Both the position numbers and the translations under genes were made by a program. Below, one piece after another: positions 8,700-17,963 of a stretch of DNA of 64,000 nucleotides. The DNA is from Thermohalobaculum sp039815685 (GTDB lineage Bacteria > Pseudomonadota > Alphaproteobacteria > Rhodobacterales > Rhodobacteraceae). Numbering within the stretch: the stretch's first letter is position 1; every line of letters begins with the position of its first letter. The stretch spans positions 1 through 64,000 of the forward strand of contig JBCBYV010000015.1 in the NCBI GenBank assembly GCA_039815685.1, in the 5' to 3' direction. Below the pieces are notes generated by a model. The model was not told the origin of the DNA. It did no database searches and saw only the letters and a list, made by a program, of their open reading frames with translations.

Positions 8700-9164
8700 T
8701 CAATATGCGCCGGCCCGCGCCCGGCCGGATGCCCAGCGGGCGTGGCGTGCGAGGGTTGGGGGGTGCAGGACGCGGTCGAGGCTGCCCGGGGCCAACCGGC
8801 GGCCGCGAGGGAGGAGCGCGCCGATCAGGACGGGCGTCTCCCCCACGCCATCGTGATGCAGGGAGACCGCCGCGACCGGCAGCACGCCGCGCAGGCCACG
8901 GAGCGCCCGCCACGTATCCTGCCTCAGCGCATGGGCGAGCCAGTATGCCGACACCTTGTCGGCTTGCAGAAGCGGTGCGGCTCCGGCGCGGGTCTTTGCG
9001 CGCTCGATGCCCGCGAGATGGCGGGGCATGAGCCAGAGCACGCCGTCATGGATGTGGTGGCGGAAACCGCCGCAAGACCCGCCATCGGGCCGTCGATCGG
9101 ACGCGTGATGCGCGAGGTCGCGGAGAAGGCGCGGCAGCGGCGTATCATGCGGGGACCTGGGCAT
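8700..9164 (-). CDS. Hypothetical protein, possibly co-transcribed
   Basis: A 154-residue open frame starting 20 bases after the stop of the small membrane protein upstream, which favours an operon. The sequence is rich in His, Arg and Leu (LPRLLRDLAHHASD, RHHIHDGVLWLMPRHLAGI, SAYWLAHALRQDTWRALRG) and looks soluble. I recognise no domain. The choice of this frame over its overlapping competitors rests on a believable start, on the spacing to the upstream gene, and on mixed hydrophobic/charged composition; competing frames are Ser/Arg-rich shadows. The last 30 residues are low-complexity Arg/Ala. Confidence 0.5.
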   Translation of the reverse strand: MPRSPHDTPLPRLLRDLAHHASDRRPDGGSCGGFRHHIHDGVLWLMPRHLAGIERAKTRAGAAPLLQADKVSAYWLAHALRQDTWRALRGLRGVLPVAAVSLHHDGVGETPVLIGALLPRGRRLAPGSLDRVLHPPTLARHARWASGRARAGAY

Positions 9165-9184
9165 CGGCTCACTCGCGCCCTGCG

Positions 9185-9460
9185 TCAGTCCTCCTCCGGC
9201 AGGAGCACCATGACGCGCCAGGCGATACCGACCATGCCGAAGGTGACGGCGAAGAAGGCTGCGAGCATCGCGAGTGCGAGCCCGCCATCCTCCGTCCCCT
9301 TCATGAGACTGCCGAGGCCCTGGAAATCCAGCTCCACCATCAGCAGGAGCGCGATCCAGCCGGCCGCGATACCGTCGGCCGCGCCGATGGCGACGAGCCG
9401 CACGAGGCGGAAGGGGTCCTGCCGCCTCTCCCGATCGCGCTGCCTGCCGCTTGCGTCCAT
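9185..9460 (-). CDS. Small inner-membrane protein of unknown function
   Basis: A 91-residue protein with a charged N-terminus (MDASGRQRDRERRQDPF) and two strongly hydrophobic helices: LVAIGAADGIAAGWIALLLM and LALAMLAAFFAVTFGMVGIA, ending in the acidic tail LLPEED. The two-helix hairpin with short linker (VELDFQGLGSLMKGTEDGG) is typical of small membrane proteins found throughout Rhodobacterales, function unknown. The ATG at 9460 is chosen because residues upstream of it in the open frame are not protein-like. The next gene begins 20 bases downstream on the same strand. Confidence 0.7.
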   Translation of the reverse strand: MDASGRQRDRERRQDPFRLVRLVAIGAADGIAAGWIALLLMVELDFQGLGSLMKGTEDGGLALAMLAAFFAVTFGMVGIAWRVMVLLPEED

Positions 9461-9562
9461 CACGGTCTCCGTCTCTTGGTGGAGAGAAGGATATGACGCA
9501 GGGGACGGGCGTCGATGCGCCAACCGGCTCAGTGGCAAGATACCACGTGGGGCCCGAGGGCC

Positions 9563-10021
9563 TCAGTCGTAGTAGCCGCGGCGGTATCCGCGCCGGTAGC
9601 CCTTGCGGTAGCCGCGGCCATAGCCCTTGGCATAGCCGCGCCGGTGGCCTCGGTAGCGGGGCTTGCCGCGCTTGTAGTGACGCTTGCCGCGGTAGCGCGG
9701 GCGGTCGTTGTCGATGATCACGACGGAGCCGGAGACGGCCGGGCCATAGTATCCGCCACCGCCATAGTAGCCGCCGTCGTAGTAGCTGCCGCCATAGCGC
9801 GGGCCGCCGCGTGCGGCCCCGGCGGCACCCGTGACGGCCCCTGCCGCCGCACCGACCGCCGCACCGATGCCGGGCGCTCCCACGATGGCGCCACCGACGG
9901 CCCCTGCTGCAGCCCCGACGGCGGCACCCCCCAGCACGGGGCCCGGCCCGTAGCCGTAGCGGTAGCACCCGCTCATGCTCATGGCGACGATGGCGAGAAC
10001 GGCGAGGTTGCGTGCCTTCAT
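9563..10021 (-). CDS. Glycine-zipper lipoprotein with Arg/Gly/Tyr repeat tail
   Basis: A 152-residue exported protein. The N-terminus MKARNLAVLAIVAMSMSGC is a lipoprotein signal with lipobox SMSGC. It is followed by a glycine-zipper segment (GGAAVGAAAGAVGGAIVG and a second copy) as in outer-membrane 17-kDa-antigen-type proteins, then Gly/Tyr-rich sequence and a very basic tail of RGY/KGY repeats (YGRGYRKGYRRGYRRGYYD). The ATG at 10021 is chosen because it starts the signal peptide. The tail may bind anionic envelope polymers or nucleic acid, but that is inference from charge. It lies between a RidA-like gene and the small membrane protein gene. Confidence 0.75.
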   Translation of the reverse strand: MKARNLAVLAIVAMSMSGCYRYGYGPGPVLGGAAVGAAAGAVGGAIVGAPGIGAAVGAAAGAVTGAAGAARGGPRYGGSYYDGGYYGGGGYYGPAVSGSVVIIDNDRPRYRGKRHYKRGKPRYRGHRRGYAKGYGRGYRKGYRRGYRRGYYD

Positions 10022-10123
10022 GGCTTGTCTCCCTGGTCCCTCCGCCGGCCTCTGCGCCGGGCACCTATGGGAAGAACGCAGACCCCACCCCATTCCGTCG
10101 CAAAAAATCTGAGGAACCGGGTT

Positions 10124-10516
10124 TCAGGGGGCGGGACGGCGGGCGAGGCAGTCGATCTCGACCAGCGCGCCGACGGCGAGCGCTGTGACGCCGACGGTCG
10201 TCCGTGCCGGCAGCCGGTCGGCGGGGAAGAAGGCGGCATAGGCCTCGTTGAAGGCGGCATAGTCCCGCTCGAAATGCGTGAGATAGCAGCGGCACTGCAG
10301 GATATGGGAGCGGTCAAGCCCCACCCCTTTGAGCACGATCTCGAGGTTCTCAAGCACCCGCTCAGCCTGCGCCGCCACCCCCTCCGGCAACGCCCGCTCC
10401 GGCTCCCCCGGCCAGGTCGGCATCTGCCCGGTGAGGATGACCCACCCATCCGCTTCAACCGCATGGGAGAAGGGGGCGACGGCCTGAGGCGCGCTTGAGA
10501 CGTTGATGAACTCCAT
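10124..10516 (-). CDS. RidA/YjgF family protein
   Basis: RidA-family trimeric enzyme of 130 residues. Canonical members deaminate reactive enamine/imine intermediates of amino acid metabolism. Visible features are the N-terminal PFSHAVEADGWVILTGQMP segment (family pattern YSxAVxxGxxxFxSGQ), the central helix NLEIVLKGVGL and the C-terminal PARTTVGVTALAVGALVEID, in which the Arg of PxRxxV is the carboxylate-binding residue of active RidA proteins. Length is normal. The substrate is unknown because several RidA subfamilies lack deaminase activity. Confidence 0.92.
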   Translation of the reverse strand: MEFINVSSAPQAVAPFSHAVEADGWVILTGQMPTWPGEPERALPEGVAAQAERVLENLEIVLKGVGLDRSHILQCRCYLTHFERDYAAFNEAYAAFFPADRLPARTTVGVTALAVGALVEIDCLARRPAP

Positions 10517-10583
10517 TCGGCCTCTCCACTGATCCGACCCGCGGTGCGGTCATCGATCGTTAACCGCGCCACCAGACCCTGTC

Positions 10584-10606
10584 ATCGCCGGACTTGATCC
10601 GGCGAT
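10584..10606. repeat. REP-like palindrome, left side of the GIY-YIG gene
   Basis: ATCGCCGG (10584-10591) and CCGGCGAT (10599-10606) form a perfect 8-base stem around ACTTGAT. With flanking GTC on the left it is the inverted counterpart of the palindrome at 10912-10934, so the GIY-YIG gene sits between two oppositely oriented copies. Confidence 0.8.
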
Positions 10607-10622
10607 CCAGCAGAGCCGCGAG

Positions 10623-10904
10623 ATGTTCGTCTACATCATGGCCAGCAAGCGTAACGGCACGCTCTACATCGGCGTAACGAACGACCTTGTGCGCCGCGTC
10701 CACGAACATCGGACCGACGCCCGGCCCGGATTTACCCGTCGATACGGCGTAAAGCGGCTTGTCTGGTTCGAAAGCGCTGAATGCCCGCGCGCAGCCATCC
10801 AGCGCGAGAAAACGCTCAAGAAATGGCGGCGCGACTGGAAGCTCGCGCTGATCGAGAGGACCAACCCCGGCTGGCGCGACCTCTGGCCCGAGATCACCAC
10901 CTGA
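10623..10904 (+). CDS. Single-domain GIY-YIG nuclease family protein
   Basis: A 93-residue stand-alone GIY-YIG endonuclease domain (UPF0213-like). The two motif strands appear as FVYIMASKRNGTLYIGVTNDL (the Y-I and Y-I-G elements), followed by the catalytic Arg in LVRRVHEH, a FTRRYGVKRLVWFE strand and the conserved Glu helix (AIQREKTLKKWRRDWK). Such mini-proteins occur in many copies in alphaproteobacteria, and their role (repair, mobile DNA or domesticated) is not established. The gene is opposite to its neighbours and enclosed by two inverted REP-like palindromes (10584-10606 and 10912-10934), which suggests it moves or is maintained together with them. Confidence 0.9.
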   Translation: MFVYIMASKRNGTLYIGVTNDLVRRVHEHRTDARPGFTRRYGVKRLVWFESAECPRAAIQREKTLKKWRRDWKLALIERTNPGWRDLWPEITT

Positions 10905-10911
10905 CCTCTTG

Positions 10912-10934
10912 ATCGCCGGGTCGAGCCCGGCGAT
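10912..10934. repeat. REP-like palindrome, right side of the GIY-YIG gene
   Basis: ATCGCCGGG (10912-10920) and CCCGGCGAT (10926-10934) pair around TCGAG and are followed by GAC. Read on the other strand the unit is GTC-ATCGCCGGG, matching the left copy; the pair is therefore inverted around the nuclease gene. Confidence 0.8.
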
Positions 10935-11033
10935 GACCAACGTTGATGGCGTCAGCCTATCCTCCGCGCTACCCCGCCCAGGATCCCCTAGCCAACACCG
11001 CATCTCGTCAGCCGCAACTGCTGCAAATCTTGG

Positions 11034-11750
11034 TCAAGGCGGCGGCAGTGCTTTAGGCGGCGCCGAAAGCAATCCAGCCACTGCCGTAACATCGGCACCC
11101 AGAGACAAAGCCAAGAGACCATATCCACCATAGCTCTTTACAAGTCGCAATACAGTTTCCCGCAAATCCTGGTATTTCTTATCATTCTGAGAAAACTCAG
11201 CTTCTAGATCTGCAAATACAGACTTTATACGCAACCTAAGCTCTTGATCTGAATAGTGCTCAGGAAAAGAGCAGATTGTTATTAGTGATCGAATCTTCAT
11301 ATCGAGAACGATCTTCGCATACTCTGGTATATCAGCAGATCGCACAGAGCCCAGTAATGCTTGAAGATCTGATGCCAGATTATCTCGTCGAAGTGGCTCT
11401 TGCTGCCTAATTTGAGCTGCCTGCAGACTATTCTTGATTAGGTAAAGATAATTTAGCCTTTCCTGAATTCGTAAAGATGACTTAAATTCACTAACATTCT
11501 GCGAGCGCAAGGATGTGAAAAGCTGCCTCTTAGTCTGCAACAAGATCTGAAATGACGTGTTTGACCCCTCAAAATCAAGAGATGACATCGCCTCTAGCGC
11601 CTCATTTAGAAGAGATGGCAAACCCATAATAAAATCTGTATGATTTTCTACCTCAAAATGCTCGACAATAAAAGCACCAAGTGTCTTTTTATCGTCGCTA
11701 CACTGTACAATTTTGACAAGAAGATCAATTACTCTATCAAGATCGGTCAT
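11034..11750 (-). CDS. AT-rich accessory gene of unknown function, directly behind pccB
   Basis: A 238-residue protein that I do not recognise. It begins nine bases after the pccB stop and must be read with pccB, yet its base composition is foreign: two 60-base stretches that I counted (11161-11220, 11221-11280) have 22 and 24 G+C. The N-terminal two thirds are predicted helical and hydrophilic (DLDRVIDLLVKIVQCSDDKK, LLQTKRQLFTSLRSQN, LSNYLYLI-like). Near the C-terminus a single hydrophobic helix follows SYGGYG (LLALSLGADVTAVAGLL) and the last residues are Pro/Ala-rich and GC-rich. Together these suggest a recently acquired gene encoding a tail-anchored protein. A defence or stress role is possible but not shown. 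Confidence 0.8.
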   Translation of the reverse strand: MTDLDRVIDLLVKIVQCSDDKKTLGAFIVEHFEVENHTDFIMGLPSLLNEALEAMSSLDFEGSNTSFQILLQTKRQLFTSLRSQNVSEFKSSLRIQERLNYLYLIKNSLQAAQIRQQEPLRRDNLASDLQALLGSVRSADIPEYAKIVLDMKIRSLITICSFPEHYSDQELRLRIKSVFADLEAEFSQNDKKYQDLRETVLRLVKSYGGYGLLALSLGADVTAVAGLLSAPPKALPPP

Positions 11751-11759
11751 CTAAGTTTC

Positions 11760-13292
<1,533 letters not shown>

Positions 13293-13488
13293 GGCATGCT
13301 CCCTGTCGGTGCCTTCTCGGTGCCCGGCTGCCCCGTCGCCGGCCGGAGATCGAGGCTTAGCGCGTGCTGCCCTATTCGGGAAGGCACTCCACAGGGCGCG
13401 ATTCATGGCGGGATGCTGCTCTGCCGCATTGGTGCCGTGGCGCACGCGTGCTTAGGTCAGTCTTAATATAAAACGGGAAACTGGGATC

Positions 13489-13935
13489 ATGCAGCTTTAC
13501 AGCCTGCTCTACGTCAGCCGTAGCCTTGTCGAGGCAGATAGTATCGACATGAGCGAGATCGCGTGGAAATCGCAATCGAACAATGCGATCCGCGGCGTTA
13601 CCGGCATGCTCTACTACGACAACGCGGCCTTCCTGCAGGTGCTGGAAGGCCCGGAGGCCGAGGTTCGGACGCTCTTCGACACGATCGCGGCGGATCCCCG
13701 GCACGACAGCGTGCGGATGATGGGCTTCCAGGCGGTCGATGCCAGGACCTTCGGCGGCTGGTCGATGGGTCTTTATGACGGTCGGCAGGAAGGCGGGCTC
13801 CTGAAGGAGCGGTTCGGGCCGGACCTCCTCTCCTCGGCGCGCGGTATCGATGTGCCGGAGGTCATGCGCTTCCTCCGCGACCTCAGCCTCGGGCGCGACG
13901 ATGTCTACGCCCTGCCCTCGGCCAAGGCCGGCTGA
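13489..13935 (+). CDS. BLUF-domain blue-light sensor
   Basis: Flavin-binding blue-light photoreceptor of 148 residues, a stand-alone BLUF domain with a short C-terminal extension like PixD. Key residues fall at the same numbers as in PixD: Tyr8 (LYSLLYVSR), Asn32 (SNNAIRGVTG), Gln50 (AAFLQVLEG) and Met93 (GGWSMG), so FAD binding and the light-driven hydrogen-bond switch should be intact. The short-BLUF architecture signals through protein partners, not through an attached enzyme. The leader has an AT-rich stretch (TTAATATAAAAC at about 13462). The next gene on the same strand is coxG, 117 bases downstream, so light control of the cox cluster is a testable inference. Confidence 0.95.
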   Translation: MQLYSLLYVSRSLVEADSIDMSEIAWKSQSNNAIRGVTGMLYYDNAAFLQVLEGPEAEVRTLFDTIAADPRHDSVRMMGFQAVDARTFGGWSMGLYDGRQEGGLLKERFGPDLLSSARGIDVPEVMRFLRDLSLGRDDVYALPSAKAG

Positions 13936-14052
13936 TGAGGCCGTGGCAGCGCTTTTGCGCTGCCGACTGGACACAGGTCGCTCGCTGCCCCACGATCCCG
14001 TCAATTCCGGCGCACGCGATATGCGCCGCGTGATGGACAGGGGAGAGAAGCC

Positions 14053-14670
14053 ATGGAGATGACCGGCGAGCGCATCATCCTAGCACCGCGTGCCGATGTG
14101 TGGGCCGCGCTCAACGACCCGGATGTGCTGCAGTCCTGTATCGCGGGCTGTACCGAATTCGAGAAGACCGCCGATGATGCCTTCGCGGCCACGGTGAAGC
14201 AGAAGGTCGGGCCGGTGAGCGCGACCTTCAAAGGGGCGGTGACCCTTTCGGACATCGTGCCGGGCGAGCGCTACACGATCACCGGCGAGGGCAAGGGTGG
14301 TGCCGCAGGCTTTGCCAAGGGCGGCGCGACCGTGACCCTGTCGGACGCCGAGGCGCCGGAGGGCGCGGAGGGACCCGCGACCAAGCTTTCCTACGAGGCC
14401 AATGCGAAGGTCGGAGGCAAGCTCGCGCAGCTTGGCTCGCGGCTGATCGACGGCTTCGCGCGGAAGATGGCGGACGATTTCTTCGACAAATTCTCGACCA
14501 GGGTCGCCAGCGAGCCCGAGGAGGCCGCCGCTGAGCCGGAGGCTGCGCCCGAACCGGCCGCCGCCTCGGAACCTGTTGCGGCAGAACCTGTTGCAGCGGC
14601 GCCCGCCGCAGCGGAGGCTCCGGCGGAAGCACCCGCGAAAGAAGGCTGGCTGAAGCGCATCTTCGGCTGA
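14053..14670 (+). CDS. coxG: CoxG-like CO dehydrogenase subunit G (SRPBCC fold)
   Basis: SRPBCC-fold protein accompanying form I/II CO dehydrogenase clusters; CoxG is thought to help anchor the enzyme at the membrane or recruit a quinone. Residues 1-145 carry the fold (MEMTGERIILAPRADVW, LQSCIAGCTEFEK, YEANAKVGGKLAQLGSRLID, KMADDFFDKFS). An Ala/Glu/Pro-rich linker of about 45 residues follows, and the protein ends in a short amphipathic tail (GWLKRIFG) suited to membrane contact. The ATG at 14053 has GGGGAGAG upstream. coxS begins 129 bases downstream. Confidence 0.92.
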   Translation: MEMTGERIILAPRADVWAALNDPDVLQSCIAGCTEFEKTADDAFAATVKQKVGPVSATFKGAVTLSDIVPGERYTITGEGKGGAAGFAKGGATVTLSDAEAPEGAEGPATKLSYEANAKVGGKLAQLGSRLIDGFARKMADDFFDKFSTRVASEPEEAAAEPEAAPEPAAASEPVAAEPVAAAPAAAEAPAEAPAKEGWLKRIFG

Positions 14671-14799
14671 GCGTATCCGGGCCGCCGGGAGGGCGCTCCG
14701 CCCGCCTGCGTCGGCATGTCCCTTCCGTAGCGACCGGCGGTGGGGAAATCTTTTCAACACAACGGGGCGGCCGGGTTGCCGCCAGACGGGGAGGAGACG

Positions 14800-15288
14800 A
14801 TGGCAACGGTTTCGATGACGGTGAATGGAAAACCCGTCAGCGGAGAGGTCGAGGGGCGCACGCTCCTCGTGGAATTCCTGCGGGAGGGGCTGGGCCTGAC
14901 CGGCACCCATGTCGGCTGCGACACCTCGCAATGCGGCGCCTGCGTCGTGCATGTGGACGGTGCCTCGGTGAAGGCATGCTCGGTCTTCGCCGGATCGCTG
15001 CACGGCGCGGAAGTGAAGACGATCGAGGGCATGGCGAACCCGGACGGCTCGCTCGGCGTGCTGCAGGCGGCGTTCCGGGAGCATCACGGGCTGCAATGCG
15101 GCTTCTGCACGCCGGGCATGATCATGTCCGCGGCGGACCTTCTGCAGCAGAACACCGACCCGAGCGAGGGTGAGGTGCGCCAGTGGCTCGAGGGGAACTT
15201 CTGCCGCTGCACGGGCTACCACAACATCGTCAAGGCCATCATGGCCGCCGCAGCTGAGATGCGCGGCGCCTCGGTCGCTGCCGAGTAA
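14800..15288 (+). CDS. coxS: CO dehydrogenase-like small subunit, two [2Fe-2S] clusters
   Basis: Iron-sulfur subunit of a molybdenum hydroxylase, 162 residues. The plant-ferredoxin-type N-terminal cluster uses Cys40, Cys45, Cys48 and Cys60 (CDTSQCGAC...KAC). The C-terminal helical domain binds the second cluster with Cys100, Cys103, Cys135 and Cys137 (CGFCTPGM, CRCTGY). It passes electrons from the Mo-pterin site in CoxL to FAD in CoxM. The ATG at 14800 is chosen because it starts the conserved MATVSMTVNGKPV; the frame is open upstream but not family-like. GGGGAGGAG lies just before it. Confidence 0.96.
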   Translation: MATVSMTVNGKPVSGEVEGRTLLVEFLREGLGLTGTHVGCDTSQCGACVVHVDGASVKACSVFAGSLHGAEVKTIEGMANPDGSLGVLQAAFREHHGLQCGFCTPGMIMSAADLLQQNTDPSEGEVRQWLEGNFCRCTGYHNIVKAIMAAAAEMRGASVAAE

Positions 15289-15388
15289 AACACGGCGACA
15301 TGCCAGGCCCACGCCAGAGGGGCCGGCGACTGCCAGCAGGCTGCTCGGGCATCTTTCCGGGCGGACACGCAAGCTCAAGGAGAGGATC

Positions 15389-17779
15389 ATGCCTAAGGAC
15401 GCAGGCATTGGCGCAAGCTCCAAGCGCCGCGAAGACACCCGGTTCCTGACCGGGACGGGCCAGTACACCGACGACATCAACCGGCCCGGGCAGCTCTACT
15501 GCCACTTCCTCCGTTCGGATATCGCCCACGGGAAGATCACGAGCCTCGACACCTCGGCTGCGAAGGGCGCGCCGGGTGTGGTGGCGGTCTATACGGCCGA
15601 GGATCTGGCCGCGGTCGGCGGCGTGCCCTGCGGCTGGCAGGTCACGGACAAGCACGGCGAGCCGATGAAGGAGCCTAAGCACCCGATCCTGGCCGAGGGC
15701 AAGGTGCGCCATGTCGGCGACCCGGTGGTGGCGATCATCGCCGAGAGCCTCGACCAGGCGCGGGATGCCGCCGAGATGGTGGAGCTCGACATCGAGGAGT
15801 TGCCGGCAGCCGTGAGCATGGCCGATGCCATCAATGGCGCCGCGGCGGTGCATGACGAGGCGCCTGACAACCTCTGCTTCGACTGGGGCTTCGTCGAGGA
15901 GAACAAGCAGGCTGTCGATGATGCCATCGCCAGTGCCGCCCATGTCACGAAGCTCGAGCTCGTGAACAACCGGCTGGTCGCCAACCCGATGGAGCCGCGC
16001 GTCGCCATCGGCGAGTACGACCGGGCGCGGGACGAGCACACGCTCTACACGACCTCGCAGAACCCGCATGTCATCCGGCTCCTGATGGGGGCCTTCGTGC
16101 TCTCGATCCCCGAGCACAAGCTGCGGGTCGTGGCCCCGGATGTGGGCGGCGGTTTCGGCTCCAAGATCTACCACTATGCCGAGGAGGCCTTCGTCACCTG
16201 GGCGGCGACGCAGCTTGCAAAGCCCGTGAAATGGACCTCGACCCGCTCGGAGGCATTCCTGTCGGACGCTCAGGGGCGCGACCATGTGACGACCATCGAG
16301 CTTGCGATGGATGCGGAGCATAACTTCACCGCGCTCCGCTGCTCGACGCTGGCGAATATGGGCGCCTATCTCAGCACCTTCGCGCCCTGTGTACCGACCT
16401 GGCTGCACGGCACGCTGCTCGCGGGCAACTACAAGACGCCGCTGATCTACACCAACGTGAAGGCGGTCTTCACCAATACCGCACCCGTCGATGCCTATCG
16501 CGGTGCGGGGCGGCCGGAGGCGACCTATCAGCTCGAGCGCGTGATCGACATGGCCGCGCGGGAGGTAGGCGTCGATCCGGCGGAGCTTCGCCGCAAGAAC
16601 TTCATCCCGGTGGACGCCTTCCCGTATCAAACTCCCGTGGCCGTTCAATATGATACGGGTGATTACGATGCGACGCTGACGAAGGCGATGGACCTTGCCG
16701 ATGCGGCCGGGTTCGAAGCGCGGCGCCAGGAGAGCGCGGCGCGCGGCAAGCTCCGTGGTCTTGGCGTCGCCTCCTATATCGAGGCCTGCGGGATTGCGCC
16801 GTCTTCGCTGGTCGGCGCGCTCGGTGCGCGCGCTGGGCTCTACGAGGCCGCAACGGTGCGCGTGAACCCCACAGGATCGATCTCGGTCTTCACCGGCTCG
16901 CACTCCCACGGGCAGGGGCACGAGACGACCTTCGCGCAGGTGGTGGCCGAGATGCTGGGCTGCGACGAGGGGCAGGTCGATATCGTGCACGGGGACACCT
17001 CGAAGGTGCCCTTCGGCATGGGAACGTATGGCTCGCGCAGCCTCGCGGTCGGCGGCTCGGCGATCTACAAGTCGGTCGAGAAGATCATCGCGAAGGCCAA
17101 GAAGATCGCGGCCCATCTGCTCGAGGCATCGGAGGCGGATATCACCTTCGAGAACGGGCAGTTCAGCGTGGCCGGCACGGACCGGACGCTGGCCTGGGGC
17201 GATGTGTGCCTTGCGGCCTATGTGCCGCACAAATACCCGATCGAGGAGCTTGAGCCGGGGCTCGAGGAGACGTCCTTCTACGATCCGGCCAACTTCACCT
17301 ACCCCGCCGGCGCCTATGTGGCCGAGGTCGAGGTGGACCCGGAGACGGGCGTCACCACGGTCATGAACTTCACCGCGGCGGATGATTTCGGCAACGTCGT
17401 CAATCCAATGATCGTCGAGGGCCAGGTGCATGGCGGGCTTGCGCAGGGCCTCGGCCAGGCGCTGATGGAGGCCTGCGTCTACGATGCGGACGGGCAGCTC
17501 CAGTCGGCCTCCTACATGGACTATGCCATGCCGCGGGCGGGTGACTTCCCGATGTTCACGGTCGATCATTCCTGCGTCACGCCCTGCACGCACAACCCGC
17601 TGGGGGTGAAGGGCTGTGGCGAGGCCGGAGCCATCGGCTCGCCGCCTGCACTGGTGAACGCCGTCATCGATGCGCTGAACCGCGGCGGCGTCGCGGTGGC
17701 GCATATCGACATGCCGCTCAGCCCCCGGCGGGTCTGGGAGGCCATCGACGCAGCCCGGCCGGCGCAGGCGGCGGAGTAG
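15389..17779 (+). CDS. coxL: Form II-type CO dehydrogenase large subunit (Mo-pterin)
   Basis: Molybdopterin cytosine dinucleotide-binding subunit, 796 residues. The active-site loop reads AYRGAGR at about residues 369-375, the signature of form II (putative CODH), not the AYxCSFR of proven form I enzymes; the cysteine that bridges Cu and Mo in form I is therefore absent. Other family features are GGGFGSK, TGSHSHGQGHETTFAQ and VKGCGEAGAIG with the conserved catalytic Glu near the C-terminus. The ATG at 15389 follows AAGGAGAGG. The gene order S-L-M also fits form II. The physiological substrate may be CO at low rate or another small carbonyl or heterocycle. Confidence 0.95.
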   Translation: MPKDAGIGASSKRREDTRFLTGTGQYTDDINRPGQLYCHFLRSDIAHGKITSLDTSAAKGAPGVVAVYTAEDLAAVGGVPCGWQVTDKHGEPMKEPKHPILAEGKVRHVGDPVVAIIAESLDQARDAAEMVELDIEELPAAVSMADAINGAAAVHDEAPDNLCFDWGFVEENKQAVDDAIASAAHVTKLELVNNRLVANPMEPRVAIGEYDRARDEHTLYTTSQNPHVIRLLMGAFVLSIPEHKLRVVAPDVGGGFGSKIYHYAEEAFVTWAATQLAKPVKWTSTRSEAFLSDAQGRDHVTTIELAMDAEHNFTALRCSTLANMGAYLSTFAPCVPTWLHGTLLAGNYKTPLIYTNVKAVFTNTAPVDAYRGAGRPEATYQLERVIDMAAREVGVDPAELRRKNFIPVDAFPYQTPVAVQYDTGDYDATLTKAMDLADAAGFEARRQESAARGKLRGLGVASYIEACGIAPSSLVGALGARAGLYEAATVRVNPTGSISVFTGSHSHGQGHETTFAQVVAEMLGCDEGQVDIVHGDTSKVPFGMGTYGSRSLAVGGSAIYKSVEKIIAKAKKIAAHLLEASEADITFENGQFSVAGTDRTLAWGDVCLAAYVPHKYPIEELEPGLEETSFYDPANFTYPAGAYVAEVEVDPETGVTTVMNFTAADDFGNVVNPMIVEGQVHGGLAQGLGQALMEACVYDADGQLQSASYMDYAMPRAGDFPMFTVDHSCVTPCTHNPLGVKGCGEAGAIGSPPALVNAVIDALNRGGVAVAHIDMPLSPRRVWEAIDAARPAQAAE

Positions 17780-17791
17780 CCACGGCGCCAC

Positions 17792-17814
17792 GGTGGCGCT
17801 GCCGCAGCGCCACC
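17792..17814 (+). other. Hairpin in the coxL-coxM gap
   Basis: GGTGGCGCT (17792-17800) and AGCGCCACC (17806-17814) form a perfect 9-base stem with loop GCCGC, 13 bases after the coxL stop. There is no T-run, so it is more likely a processing or stabilising hairpin than a terminator. A REP-like palindrome (about 17867-17900) lies further on in the same 184-base gap. Confidence 0.55.
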
Positions 17815-17866
17815 GGTTGCGATGGTTAACGGCGCCCCGAGCGCGACATCGCCACCGCGAGATCAT

Positions 17867-17900
17867 GCCCCGGATCATCCCGACGGGATCGACCCGGGGC
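17867..17900. repeat. REP-like palindrome in the coxL-coxM gap
   Basis: GCCCCGG near 17867 and its partner CCCGGGGC near 17893 enclose a smaller inner palindrome (ATCCCGACGGGAT). The flanks resemble the ATC...GATCGA core of the other palindromes of this window. It sits inside the cox operon, between the second and third enzyme genes. Confidence 0.55.
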
Positions 17901-17963
17901 CGAACGGAGACACGCTGACCCAGGTCGAACTCGAGCCAGTCGCGCCTAAACGGAGACCAGCCC

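Noticed and set aside
10584..10934. Insertion sequence around the GIY-YIG gene
   Set aside because: No transposase motif and no visible target duplication; the palindromes are REP-like and not terminal repeats of a known IS.
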